Notes: generated from the letters alone by a model not told the origin. DNA of 7,201 bases from Chloroflexota bacterium (GCA_030666985.1 DAOUWT010000127.1:1-7201), one strand, 5' to 3'. Positions 1-5,579 are shown, counted from the stretch's first letter. Made by a program: numbers and translations.

Positions 1-38
1 ACGGTGTCCGTCAAGACGGTGTCCGTCAAGACGGTGTC
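1..38. repeat. 15-bp tandem repeat, cut by window edge
   Basis: The unit ACGGTGTCCGTCAAG occurs at 1-15 and 16-30, and its first eight bases recur at 31-38. Each unit contains a short palindrome, GACGG-TGT-CCGTC, across unit boundaries, so the array could fold into small hairpins. It lies just downstream of the stop codon of the leftward phosphohexomutase gene. The left end is missing, so the copy number is unknown. Confidence 0.8.
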
Positions 39-53
39 TACAATCTGCACTAG

Positions 54-1475
54 CTACTCAATCCCGGCTATCTTGAGGCCGTCGCGCAAAATATCCTGCA
101 CCAAATTTTCGTGAGTGGTTTCGCAATAGACGCGGATAATAGGCTCAGTGCCCGAGAAGCGGATCAGCAGCCATCCCCCATCCTCCAGGATGTATTGGTA
201 GCCATCAATGGTGACAAAGTCCGTGACGTTTAGCGTGCCAATGGTCTCAGGATCAGCGGCCATTATTTTGGCAATTTTATCCTCTCTCGCACCCTGGAAT
301 GGGGTATCGATGCGGTCGTAATAGTGCGCGCCGACTGTTTCAAAGAGGAGGTCTACCAGCTCAGAGGGTTTGCGGTTCAGTTTGACCATCATATCCAGCA
401 GGTAAAGGCCGGCGAGGATGCCATCCCGCTCAGGGACGTTGCCCCTGAAGGCGTATCCGCCCGATTCCTCGCCGCCGATCATGGCGTCGGTTTCCAGCAC
501 TTTGGGAGCCACATATTTAAAGCCCACGCCAGTTTTGTGAACGGGGACATCGTATATTTTGCCCAGTTTTTCGAGCATGGTGGTAGTGGATAGAGTCTTG
601 ACAATTGCTCCCCGCTGGCCGCGAACCTCTAGCAAATAATAGGCCAAAAGCCCGTAAACGCGAAGTTGGTCAACGAAGTTTCCATTCTCGTCACCCAGGC
701 CAACTCGGTCGGCGTCGCCATCGTTGATGAGCAGGACATCGGCTCCATGTTCGAGCGTGGCTGCCAGCCCTTCGTTCACGTTCGGGGGGATTGGCTCTGG
801 GCGCTTCATGCCGGGGAAGAGGGGGTGGCGCGTGTTGTGGATTTCGCTTACCGTGGTGCTGCCGCCCTCTAGCAAACGGGGGAACCATCCCGCGCTGTTG
901 CCCCACATGGGGTCTATTAGCACGTTCAGTCCCGCGTCTCGGATAGGTTGAAGGTCAATGAGTTCTTCGATGTGAGCGATGTACTCTGGGGCGGGGTCGA
1001 ACATAATGGCCAGCCCTGCACCCTCCGCGTCGGCGTAGGACATGCGTTTTACATCCTCCACGCTGTCGGGGATAAGCTCCTCGATGCGGCGTAGGCCCTC
1101 CGGGTCAATCGCTCCGCCAAATTGGTCGCGGACCTTGAAGCCGTTATCGGTGTTGGGGTTGTGGGAAGCGGTGACGTTCACGGCTCCCATGGCCCCCTTA
1201 GCGACCACGGAATAAGATATGACTGGGGTCGGTGACGGGCCATCGGTCAGGTAAACGTGGAATCCGTTGGCAGCCAGCACTTCGGTGACCGCGGCAGCAA
1301 AGTCCTCGCCTCGATAGCGTTTGTCGTGCCCAACAATGATACTCTCCCCTTCATAGCCCTGCTCTAGCAGATAAGAAGCAAAACCTTGCGCACAGCGACG
1401 CACGTTGGCAAAGGTGTAACCTTCTGCAACGTGCGCCCGCCAGCCGTCGGTACCGAATTTGATTTTGTATGACAT
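54..1475 (-). CDS. Phosphoglucomutase/phosphomannomutase family phosphohexomutase
   Basis: This enzyme of the alpha-D-phosphohexomutase superfamily interconverts hexose 1-phosphates and 6-phosphates in the cytoplasm, feeding glycogen, nucleotide-sugar and cell-envelope synthesis. All family hallmarks are present in order in its 473 residues: an N-terminal GTDGWRA, the phosphoserine loop TASHNP (Ser104), the metal-binding loop DGDADR (Asp252, Asp254, Asp256), the sugar-binding loop GEESGG (335-340) and the C-terminal phosphate-binding loop RFSGTEP (439-445). Length is normal for the family, with no break. The start is fixed by a GGAGG ribosome binding site (complement of 1480-1484) four bases before the ATG. 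It is divergent from the toxin-antitoxin cluster and has its own promoter. Substrate preference (glucose, mannose or glucosamine phosphate) cannot be read from these motifs; the family is secure, so no specific symbol is given. Confidence 0.95.
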   Translation of the reverse strand: MSYKIKFGTDGWRAHVAEGYTFANVRRCAQGFASYLLEQGYEGESIIVGHDKRYRGEDFAAAVTEVLAANGFHVYLTDGPSPTPVISYSVVAKGAMGAVNVTASHNPNTDNGFKVRDQFGGAIDPEGLRRIEELIPDSVEDVKRMSYADAEGAGLAIMFDPAPEYIAHIEELIDLQPIRDAGLNVLIDPMWGNSAGWFPRLLEGGSTTVSEIHNTRHPLFPGMKRPEPIPPNVNEGLAATLEHGADVLLINDGDADRVGLGDENGNFVDQLRVYGLLAYYLLEVRGQRGAIVKTLSTTTMLEKLGKIYDVPVHKTGVGFKYVAPKVLETDAMIGGEESGGYAFRGNVPERDGILAGLYLLDMMVKLNRKPSELVDLLFETVGAHYYDRIDTPFQGAREDKIAKIMAADPETIGTLNVTDFVTIDGYQYILEDGGWLLIRFSGTEPIIRVYCETTHENLVQDILRDGLKIAGIE

Positions 1476-1520
1476 AAAGCCTCCAAATAAAGTTTATGGT
1501 GATTGTGAATTGACGGGGGT

Positions 1521-1529
1521 ATTATATCA
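1521..1529 (-). promoter_or_regulatory. Extended -10 promoter for the phosphohexomutase gene
   Basis: On the minus strand the bases read TGATATAAT, a perfect TATAAT preceded by TGn, the extended -10 element that can work without a strong -35. No good -35 hexamer is present at 16-18 bp. Transcription would begin near 1514, leaving a leader of about 40 nt before the ATG at 1475. Confidence 0.55.
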
Positions 1530-1537
1530 GAGAGAAT

Positions 1538-1617
1538 GCGAGTGGTATATTGGGAAATTGGTATGTCGGGAGATTGGGGAGTGGGGGGCGGTGAATTGCG
1601 AGTGGCTTATAATTCAC
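1538..1617. repeat. Short direct and inverted repeats in divergent intergenic region
   Basis: GCGAGTGG occurs at 1538-1545 and again at 1598-1605. The second copy sits in the loop of an inverted repeat, GTGAATT (1591-1597) and AATTCAC (1611-1617). Another GTGAATT lies at 1505-1511. The stretch between is G-rich, with runs at 1552-1554, 1568-1570, 1576-1579 and 1583-1588. The elements lie between two divergent promoters and could be regulatory, but no known site is recognised. Confidence 0.4.
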
Positions 1618-1643
1618 TAGCCAATGCTTTCACTCAAAATCGC

Positions 1644-1672
1644 TTGACAGCCATACAGTAATACGCTAATAT
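1644..1672 (+). promoter_or_regulatory. Sigma-70-type promoter of the PIN toxin-antitoxin operon
   Basis: A perfect -35 TTGACA (1644-1649) is followed, after a 17-bp spacer, by TAATAT (1667-1672), a 4/6 match to TATAAT. Transcription would begin near 1679, just before the AGGAGG ribosome binding site. TACAG occurs at 1654-1658 and 1674-1678, exactly 20 bp apart, on the same face of the helix, as operators for ribbon-helix-helix repressors often are. Autoregulation by the antitoxin is inferred from that and from family habit. Confidence 0.6.
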
Positions 1673-1679
1673 GTACAGC

Positions 1680-1685
1680 AGGAGG
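1680..1685 (+). promoter_or_regulatory. Ribosome binding site that sets the antitoxin start
   Basis: AGGAGG lies six bases before the ATG at 1692. An in-frame ATG at 1671 falls inside the -10 region of the promoter and has no such site, so 1692 is the better start. Confidence 0.75.
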
Positions 1686-1691
1686 ATTGAT

Positions 1692-1928
1692 ATGCAAAAA
1701 ACAAAACTAACCGTCCGTGTCCCACAAAATTTGCTTGACAATTTCAGGCAGTATGCGCAAGAGAAGAACACGACAATGACCAGTCTTGTCGAGACTTATC
1801 TTCGCCGCATTCCCCCGCAAGAACTGCTCGCCGATGCCCCTATCACCCGCAGATTAAGCGGTACTTTATCCCAGCAAGTTAGCATCGACGACTATAAAGA
1901 ACACCTGGTTGAGAAATATGGCAACTAA
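1692..1928 (+). CDS. Ribbon-helix-helix-type antitoxin of a PIN toxin pair
   Basis: This 78-residue protein begins with a strand-like stretch, KLTVRVPQNLLDNFRQYAQ, followed by two helices, the pattern of ribbon-helix-helix DNA-binding antitoxins. The remaining half, from the PPQE stretch to the acidic/basic end, would be the flexible segment that wraps the toxin. In such pairs the antitoxin neutralises the PIN ribonuclease and represses the shared promoter. The start at 1692 follows a strong AGGAGG; the in-frame ATG at 1671 adds only seven residues and lies within the promoter. The stop codon overlaps the toxin start by 11 bp, so the two are translationally coupled. The role is inferred from fold pattern, size and position; the exact antitoxin family is not certain. 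Confidence 0.8.
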   Translation: MQKTKLTVRVPQNLLDNFRQYAQEKNTTMTSLVETYLRRIPPQELLADAPITRRLSGTLSQQVSIDDYKEHLVEKYGN

Positions 1929-2337
1929 AGCCACCGTTTTAATCGACCTCAATATTATTTTGGATGTTCTGCAGAGACGGGAACCTTTTTATGACGCATC
2001 AGCGCGTTTATTAGCGTCAGTTGAGACAGGCTTGCTCGAGGGCTTTATCGCCGCACACAGCATCACCACCCTTTTTTATCTTATCCAGAAAGATAAATCT
2101 TCTGCCGAGGCTAGAGCGGATATTACCAGCCTATTACAATTTTTGAAAATCGCCCCCGTTAATCAAAGCACAATTGATCAGGCTCTTAATCTTGATTACG
2201 ATGATTTCGAAGATGCCGTCCAGATGATTTCGGCGCTTCAATGCAAAGCGGGGTATCTGATAACACGCAACATCACCGATTACCAGCCCCCTCTTCTCCC
2301 TGTTGTTCAGCCAATAGATTTTTTGAGCACAATATAA
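1918..2337 (+). CDS. PIN-domain toxin (VapC-like ribonuclease)
   Basis: This 139-residue protein is a full-length PIN domain, an Mg-dependent ribonuclease fold typical of toxin-antitoxin toxins. The first catalytic aspartate is in VLIDLN (Asp10). The central helices carry REPFYDASARLL. The late acidic cluster DFEDAVQ (Asp96, Glu98, Asp99) and the final TRNITDY (Asp121) complete the active-site set. This arrangement matches the PIN_3-like group (VapC-like relatives), whose members commonly end with GADYIVTRN-DF-type sequences. The ATG at 1918 overlaps the antitoxin gene by 11 bp; a TTG at 1909 is possible but less likely. No strong ribosome binding site is visible, in keeping with coupling to the antitoxin. 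No catalytic residue is missing, so it is probably active. The RNA target is unknown. Confidence 0.88.
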   Translation: MATKATVLIDLNIILDVLQRREPFYDASARLLASVETGLLEGFIAAHSITTLFYLIQKDKSSAEARADITSLLQFLKIAPVNQSTIDQALNLDYDDFEDAVQMISALQCKAGYLITRNITDYQPPLLPVVQPIDFLSTI

Positions 2338-2353
2338 GTTAAACCATTTATGT

Positions 2354-2357
2354 GGAG
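2354..2357 (+). promoter_or_regulatory. Ribosome binding site of the third cluster gene
   Basis: GGAG lies nine bases before the ATG at 2367. A GTG at 2352 is in the same frame but overlaps this site and lacks one of its own, so the ATG is preferred. Confidence 0.5.
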
Positions 2358-2366
2358 TTATACACA

Positions 2367-2744
2367 ATGTCACAAGCAATTACTGTAGCAATACCAAACG
2401 AGCTGGTAGAAAAAATAAAACCCGTTATTGAAATTCGCAGTATTGGCTTGAATGAATTCGTAACCGTCGCGATCACACAACGCCTGCGATCTATCCGAGC
2501 AGAAGAAGTGCGTGAACGTTTGAGTGCCCAGCAAACCCAACTTACACCTGATCAGGCTTTTGAACGGTTAGTTACTGAGGTAAGAATGTTCGAGCGCAAG
2601 TACGGAATGAAAACAGAAGAATTCCAGCATCGTTTCCATACAGGGATGATTGACGATGATCCCCCGGATTTTTATCGTTGGTGGATTCTGCACGATAGTC
2701 TGATCAAAATGAAAGAACGTTTTGGGTTTGATCAGGCGACTTGA
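2367..2744 (+). CDS. Antitoxin-like protein with acidic/aromatic C-terminus, partner missing
   Basis: This 125-residue protein starts 29 bp after the PIN toxin stop and is probably in the same transcript. Residues 4-42 (ITVAIPNELVEKIKPV, then a second helix ending ITQRLRS) resemble a ribbon-helix-helix domain. Residues 43-78 are a charged helix (EEVRERLSAQQ to EVRMFERKYG), possibly coiled. The C-terminal part, MKTEEFQHRFHTGM then DDDPPDFYRWWILHD, resembles the EF--RF--G----D--DF-EW end seen in small proteins encoded just before putative toxins. Here no open reading frame follows: the gene is trailed by stop-rich sequence and inverted repeats. It may be a solitary antitoxin, an unrelated small regulator, or the survivor of a decayed pair. 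The function is not established. Confidence 0.65.
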   Translation: MSQAITVAIPNELVEKIKPVIEIRSIGLNEFVTVAITQRLRSIRAEEVRERLSAQQTQLTPDQAFERLVTEVRMFERKYGMKTEEFQHRFHTGMIDDDPPDFYRWWILHDSLIKMKERFGFDQAT

Positions 2745-2811
2745 ATCCGGTCAACTTCAAGACAATTATCACTCGCGTCTCTAAACGATTCTTCTCCTGA
2801 TAACTGAAAAA

Positions 2812-2880
2812 GACTACAACGGATTGAGAAATAAGCGGATTAGAAGCGTAAAAATCCGTTACTCTAAATCCACCGTAGTC
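2812..2880. repeat. Imperfect inverted repeat, 69 bp
   Basis: GACTAC (2812-2817) is answered by GTAGTC (2875-2880). Extending inward, the arms match at 11 of 15 positions. A nested pair, AACGGAT (2818-2824) and ATCCGTT (2854-2860), lies inside. It does not end in a T-run, so it is more like an intergenic repeat element than a simple terminator. Confidence 0.6.
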
Positions 2881-2888
2881 TCGTGTTT

Positions 2889-2990
2889 TTAACGCAGAGT
2901 CGCAGGGACGCGGGGACGCAGGGTTTTTTATTTTTTCCCCTGTGTCTCTGCATCTCCCTAGGCGTGTCTTGTACGTCCCCTCTGCGTTAA
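2889..2990. repeat. Imperfect inverted repeat with AACGCAGAG ends, 102 bp
   Basis: The ends are perfect 11-bp inverted repeats: TTAACGCAGAG (2889-2899) and CTCTGCGTTAA (2980-2990). The left arm continues as GCAGGGACG-type repeats and the right as CCTGTGTCTCTGC-type repeats, separated by a T-rich centre (2924-2936). Similar AACGCAGAG/CTCTGCGTT elements are common between genes in Chloroflexota, from general memory and not from a search. The right arm has an extra insertion, so the element looks aged. It contains no gene and is probably a miniature or palindromic intergenic repeat. Confidence 0.7.
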
Positions 2991-3045
2991 GTTTGAATCG
3001 GTGATAAAATATGCAAACGCGCCACCTAAAAAAGGAAAAGCTCCC

Positions 3046-3429
3046 ATGAAACCCATTTACCTAGACTACACCGCCACCACCCCCCTAGATCACCGCGTGC
3101 TAGAATCCATGACCCCCTACTTCACCCAGCGCTTAGCGATAATTTAGCCCTCCCTGCGTCTCCCCAACCATGCCAGTTTCGCCCTCGAAGGCGTGGATGG
3201 CAACTTGCTGGTTGCGATGCTGGACGCGAGAGGTTTCGCCTGCTCATCGGGATCGGCTTGCAAAACTGGAAATCCCGAACCTTCTAAGGTGCTCTTGGCC
3301 CTGGGATTTTCTGAGGCTTTCGCCCGGGGCGGGTTGCAGGCCACGGTGGGGAAGGATACAACCCTCAAGGAAGTGGATGCTTTTTTGGATGTGGTTCCGG
3401 GGGTGGTGGAGGAAGTGCGAAAATTCTGA
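3046..3429 (+). pseudogene. nifS: Cysteine desulfurase (NifS/IscS type) remnant, middle deleted
   Basis: Cysteine desulfurases take sulfur from cysteine with PLP and a catalytic cysteine, supplying Fe-S clusters and tRNA thiolation. This locus keeps only the two ends of the gene. The start, MKPIYLDYTATTPLD to about PYFTQR (residues 1-29), is the family N-terminus and follows an AAAGGA site nine bases upstream. An in-frame TAG stands at 3145-3147. From about 3151 the same frame gives RLPNHASF, then GFACSSGSACKTG with the catalytic cysteine, then the usual C-terminal helix ending at TGA 3427-3429. About 250-270 residues of a usual ~385 are absent, including the PLP-binding TSGATE-like loop and the Schiff-base lysine, so it cannot be active. 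Both parts being in one frame suggests a single internal deletion. It converges on the HNH gene, whose stop is adjacent. Confidence 0.9.
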
Positions 3430-3855
3430 CTAATCTGGCGGGTGCCAACCTGCAGCAATCCAATTTCGGCGCACGGTGACAGCCACCAGATTGTTTAACT
3501 TCAAGGCCAAAATCGTAGCGCGGCCACAAGCAGTTTTTCCAACAATCATTGCCCCATCTTCACTCCAACGAAAATGCCGTTTCCATTGTTGTTTCCGAGG
3601 GTTGAATATCTTCACTCGTTGACCACTCAATGGATCGTGTCCATGCGTTTGATCGCTTTTATACAAGTTGCACGAATGGCAAGCAAGCCAAAGGTTATCT
3701 TCTTCATCTATTCCCCCCTTTGATTTTGGAAAGATATGTTCAATCTCAAGCACCCAAGGCACATATTCCTGTCGCGCAAGACAATAGCCACAACGGTCAC
3801 CTGCTTGAGCACGCACTTTAGCACGCAAGCTTTCAGAAATATCTCTAGGCGTCAT
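3430..3855 (-). CDS. HNH endonuclease with zinc ribbon
   Basis: This 141-residue protein is a small HNH nuclease. Zinc ligands are seen as CGYC (Cys22, Cys25) and CHSC (Cys59, Cys62). The core motif runs EIEHIFPKSKGG (His40), DEEDNLWLAC (Asn54) and CNLYKSD (Asn63, Lys66). The second half, DPLSGQ-VKIFNPR then HFRWSEDG and GRATILALKLNN, is the conserved tail of a widespread small HNH family in Chloroflexota and cyanobacteria, from memory of the family. It should cut DNA in the cytoplasm using a metal ion. All catalytic positions are intact. Its ATG overlaps the stop of the upstream small gene as ATGA, so the pair is translationally coupled. Whether it is a defence nuclease, a homing-type nuclease or a toxin cannot be told from the sequence. 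Confidence 0.88.
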   Translation of the reverse strand: MTPRDISESLRAKVRAQAGDRCGYCLARQEYVPWVLEIEHIFPKSKGGIDEEDNLWLACHSCNLYKSDQTHGHDPLSGQRVKIFNPRKQQWKRHFRWSEDGAMIVGKTACGRATILALKLNNLVAVTVRRNWIAAGWHPPD

Positions 3856-4241
3856 GATTCTAAAGGTTCCCGCTGACCACGACGAACCGCCTCGGCCAGG
3901 GCTTCGGACTGTCGAATCCAGAGCCTATTATAAATTTGCATCAGGGCAAGCATTTCCTGACGTTCCTCATCATTTAACACACCTTCACGCTGTTTTTCCA
4001 GCAATTGACTTAACTGCCGCCCCTGATATGATTCCATACGCATATTGCATAAATCCTGAATCTCTTCCTCACTCAGGGATCTCACAGGTTTTTCCAAATG
4101 AGGAGCCGTATGCACAGGGGCCAGAGCAATAGATAAAGCATCAGCAAGCGTTTCTGATAAGTCTTGCTGAGTAATTATGGCCCACCGTTGGGCTTGTTCG
4201 TAAATATCATTAGACAGGGTTAAAGTCACTTGTCTGCTCAT
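3852..4241 (-). CDS. Small antitoxin-like partner of the HNH nuclease
   Basis: This 129-residue protein opens with VTLTLSNDIYEQAQRWA and a second helix, DLSETLADALSIAL (residues 5-41), a ribbon-helix-helix-like DNA-binding pattern. A short Pro-containing linker (42-55) leads to a helical C-terminal half, SLSEEEIQDL to ALAEAVRRGQREPLE, which is highly charged and could bind the partner. It precedes the HNH nuclease and overlaps it by ATGA. An AGGAGG site (complement of 4247-4252) lies five bases before the ATG, and TATAAT (complement of 4271-4276) lies upstream. The arrangement of small DNA-binding protein first and nuclease second is that of a type II toxin-antitoxin operon, but neutralisation of the HNH protein is inferred only from layout. 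Confidence 0.75.
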   Translation of the reverse strand: MSRQVTLTLSNDIYEQAQRWAIITQQDLSETLADALSIALAPVHTAPHLEKPVRSLSEEEIQDLCNMRMESYQGRQLSQLLEKQREGVLNDEERQEMLALMQIYNRLWIRQSEALAEAVRRGQREPLES

Positions 4242-4246
4242 CTCAA

Positions 4247-4252
4247 CCTCCT
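4247..4252 (-). promoter_or_regulatory. Ribosome binding site of the HNH partner gene
   Basis: AGGAGG on the minus strand, five bases before the ATG at 4241, is the strongest Shine-Dalgarno match near this operon and supports the chosen start. The nuclease gene itself has none and relies on the ATGA overlap. Confidence 0.7.
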
Positions 4253-4270
4253 AAGTTTATAGTCAATCAC

Positions 4271-4276
4271 ATTATA
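4271..4276 (-). promoter_or_regulatory. -10 element for the HNH operon
   Basis: A perfect TATAAT on the minus strand lies 29 bp before the ATG at 4241. No convincing -35 hexamer is found at 16-18 bp. The leader would be about 20-25 nt and would include the AGGAGG site. Confidence 0.45.
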
Positions 4277-4321
4277 ACCCATTTGCACAAAGTGGAAGAT
4301 GCAAAAGTGGCAAAAGAGGCA

Positions 4322-4338
4322 AGCGAATGGAATTCGCT
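4322..4338. repeat. Short perfect hairpin
   Basis: AGCGAAT (4322-4328) and ATTCGCT (4332-4338) form a 7-bp stem around a three-base loop. It lies between the divergent HNH operon and lipoprotein gene. No T-run follows, so it is not a typical terminator. Just before it, GCAAAAGTG and GCAAAAGAG form a short direct repeat. Confidence 0.5.
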
Positions 4339-4388
4339 GCTGGCTCACCAATGGATGTGCTGTGCATGCCCTTTGGGCAACACCGTGT

Positions 4389-4416
4389 GGAAAATCCGCC
4401 TACGCGGATTGTTTCC
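4389..4416. repeat. Bulged hairpin upstream of the lipoprotein gene
   Basis: AATCCGC (4393-4399) and GCGGATT (4404-4410) pair perfectly around the loop CTAC. GGAAA before and TTTCC after extend the stem with a small bulge. The hairpin would stand about 60 bp upstream of the lipoprotein start. It could be a transcript-stabilising or attenuating structure or part of a dispersed repeat. Confidence 0.5.
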
Positions 4417-4476
4417 CATTACAAAAACTATGAGATGATACAATTCCATGACCATTTACACCTAAGAAGAAAACCT

Positions 4477-5307
4477 ATGAACCCCCGCCAAATACTCCCC
4501 TTATTACTCATCACCATCCTACTCACCGCCTGCACCACCCCAACAACTCCCCCCACGGCAACCGCCCTCCCTACTACCGCTGCCTCGGAAACCCCCACAA
4601 AGACGACCCTGCCCACAGCGACCCAGACCCCATTGCCAACGGCCACTAAAACACCACAACCAACCCCCACCGCTACTGAAGAATCTGCGTCAGAGATTAT
4701 GCAGCCAACTCAAACAGTGGAGGAGTTGTTATCACCAGATGCTAGACGCAGAGATGAATTTTTAGAGCAGATGGAAGTCCAATTTGATAATGGCGGATTA
4801 CCCGTGGAGGATGGAATTTATCATCTTAAATGTGTGGCTGCAGCAGACATGGTTCGCTTCCCAGAACCGATTGAAAGAGGAGATGATATTTTTACTCATG
4901 GTATTCCTTGCCAATACCCCAATCCCGAGGGTGGTGCTGATTTAATTGCATTTATTCCAACTATAAGATTTAATTTGATAGAGGGAGTTTATCAAATTTT
5001 GGCGCATGACCCTGTTGAACCCGCTCAGCTTGATAAGGCAATGGAGGCTTTTACTGATCAAATCAAAGGGCCGTTGAATTTTTTGAATAACTATACTGGA
5101 AAAGGACACCCGCTTTCAGTTTACTTTGCTAACGTTGTCGGTGGCAAACCAGCAGCAATTGCTAGAGATACTCAAGAACAGATTCAAACCAATACATATT
5201 TAGCATCCTTTGCAGAAGATGGTGATCCAGCCAAGCTTTGGGAGCAACTCTTATTCCCCAGAGAAGAAATTTTTATCAGCAGTTATGCTCCCAAAGCAGA
5301 AGACTAG
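4477..5307 (+). CDS. Lipoprotein with Thr/Pro-rich linker, function unknown
   Basis: This is a 276-residue predicted lipoprotein. Residues 1-19 are a signal peptide (MNPRQ, then a Leu/Ile-rich core) ending in the lipobox LTAC, with Cys19 as the lipidated residue, so the mature protein would be anchored on the outer face of the membrane. Residues 20 to about 72 are a low-complexity Thr/Pro/Ala linker with repeated TPT, PTAT and LPTAT steps. From about 76 a globular domain of some 200 residues follows, with two cysteines near CVAAADMVRF and IPCQYPNPEGG; I do not recognise its family. The frame is open for 50 codons upstream, but the added residues do not look like protein and would bury the signal peptide, so 4477 is preferred; its ribosome binding site (AAGAAG, 4464-4469) is weak. 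The linker is C-rich while the domain uses AT-rich codons. Confidence 0.85.
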   Translation: MNPRQILPLLLITILLTACTTPTTPPTATALPTTAASETPTKTTLPTATQTPLPTATKTPQPTPTATEESASEIMQPTQTVEELLSPDARRRDEFLEQMEVQFDNGGLPVEDGIYHLKCVAAADMVRFPEPIERGDDIFTHGIPCQYPNPEGGADLIAFIPTIRFNLIEGVYQILAHDPVEPAQLDKAMEAFTDQIKGPLNFLNNYTGKGHPLSVYFANVVGGKPAAIARDTQEQIQTNTYLASFAEDGDPAKLWEQLLFPREEIFISSYAPKAED

Positions 5308-5458
5308 TAATTGCTGCAAGTTAAATTTTTGATTATGCTGTAAGTAATTCGGTTGCGCCTCTCTGTCACTCCATTAGCTTATGAAAAAAGGAAAGATTAG
5401 GAGGAAGGCAAAAGCGCTTGAGTAACCGGTCACATACCTCTGGTAAAAACCTCAAAAT

Positions 5459-5550
5459 ATGTCACTCTGAGAGAACGTTTTTTGTGAACGAAGAGTCTTC
5501 CTCTCGTAAGCGTAGGAGATTCTTCGGGAAAAACGCCCTCAGAATGACAT
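5459..5550. repeat. Long imperfect inverted repeat of the GTCATTCTGAG type
   Basis: ATGTCACTCTGAG (5459-5471) pairs with CTCAGAATGACAT (5538-5550) at 12 of 13 positions. The inner arms also match: an AACG-T-run-GAACGAAGAGTCTT stretch against GAGATTCTTCGGGAAAAACG. The transcript would fold into one long hairpin with small bulges. Elements with GTCATTCTGAG ends and GAAGAATCTC cores are, from general memory, dispersed intergenic repeats in many bacterial genomes. No transposase is present. Confidence 0.75.
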
Positions 5551-5579
5551 GTCCAATAAAGGGGTGTGACCAATTACGA

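Larger units (their letters stand above)
2745..3045. other. Gene-free 301-bp stretch with two inverted repeats
   Basis: No credible gene is seen on either strand. In the +1 frame relative to the preceding gene the sequence stays open for about 18 codons and then stops, so no partner toxin can be built. The interval holds two consecutive imperfect inverted repeats (2812-2880 and 2889-2990) and the ribosome binding site of the desulfurase remnant (AAAGGA, 3031-3036). Confidence 0.7.

Noticed and set aside
1..38. CRISPR array
   Set aside because: Units are 15 bp with no spacers between them.
2745..2798. Frameshifted continuation of the third cluster gene or start of a toxin
   Set aside because: The +1 frame is open for only about 18 codons, has no start signal and then hits stops.
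2889..2990. Insertion sequence
   Set aside because: Inverted ends are present, but there is no transposase and no visible target duplication; at most a miniature element.
3144..3458. Leftward 104-residue reading frame
   Set aside because: Shadow of the desulfurase C-terminal fragment, whose catalytic-Cys motif fixes the coding strand.
4389..4416. Rho-independent terminator
   Set aside because: A stem is present but no T-run follows on either strand.
4327..4476. 50-residue N-terminal extension of the lipoprotein
   Set aside because: It would place the signal peptide in the interior, overlaps two hairpins and does not look like protein.
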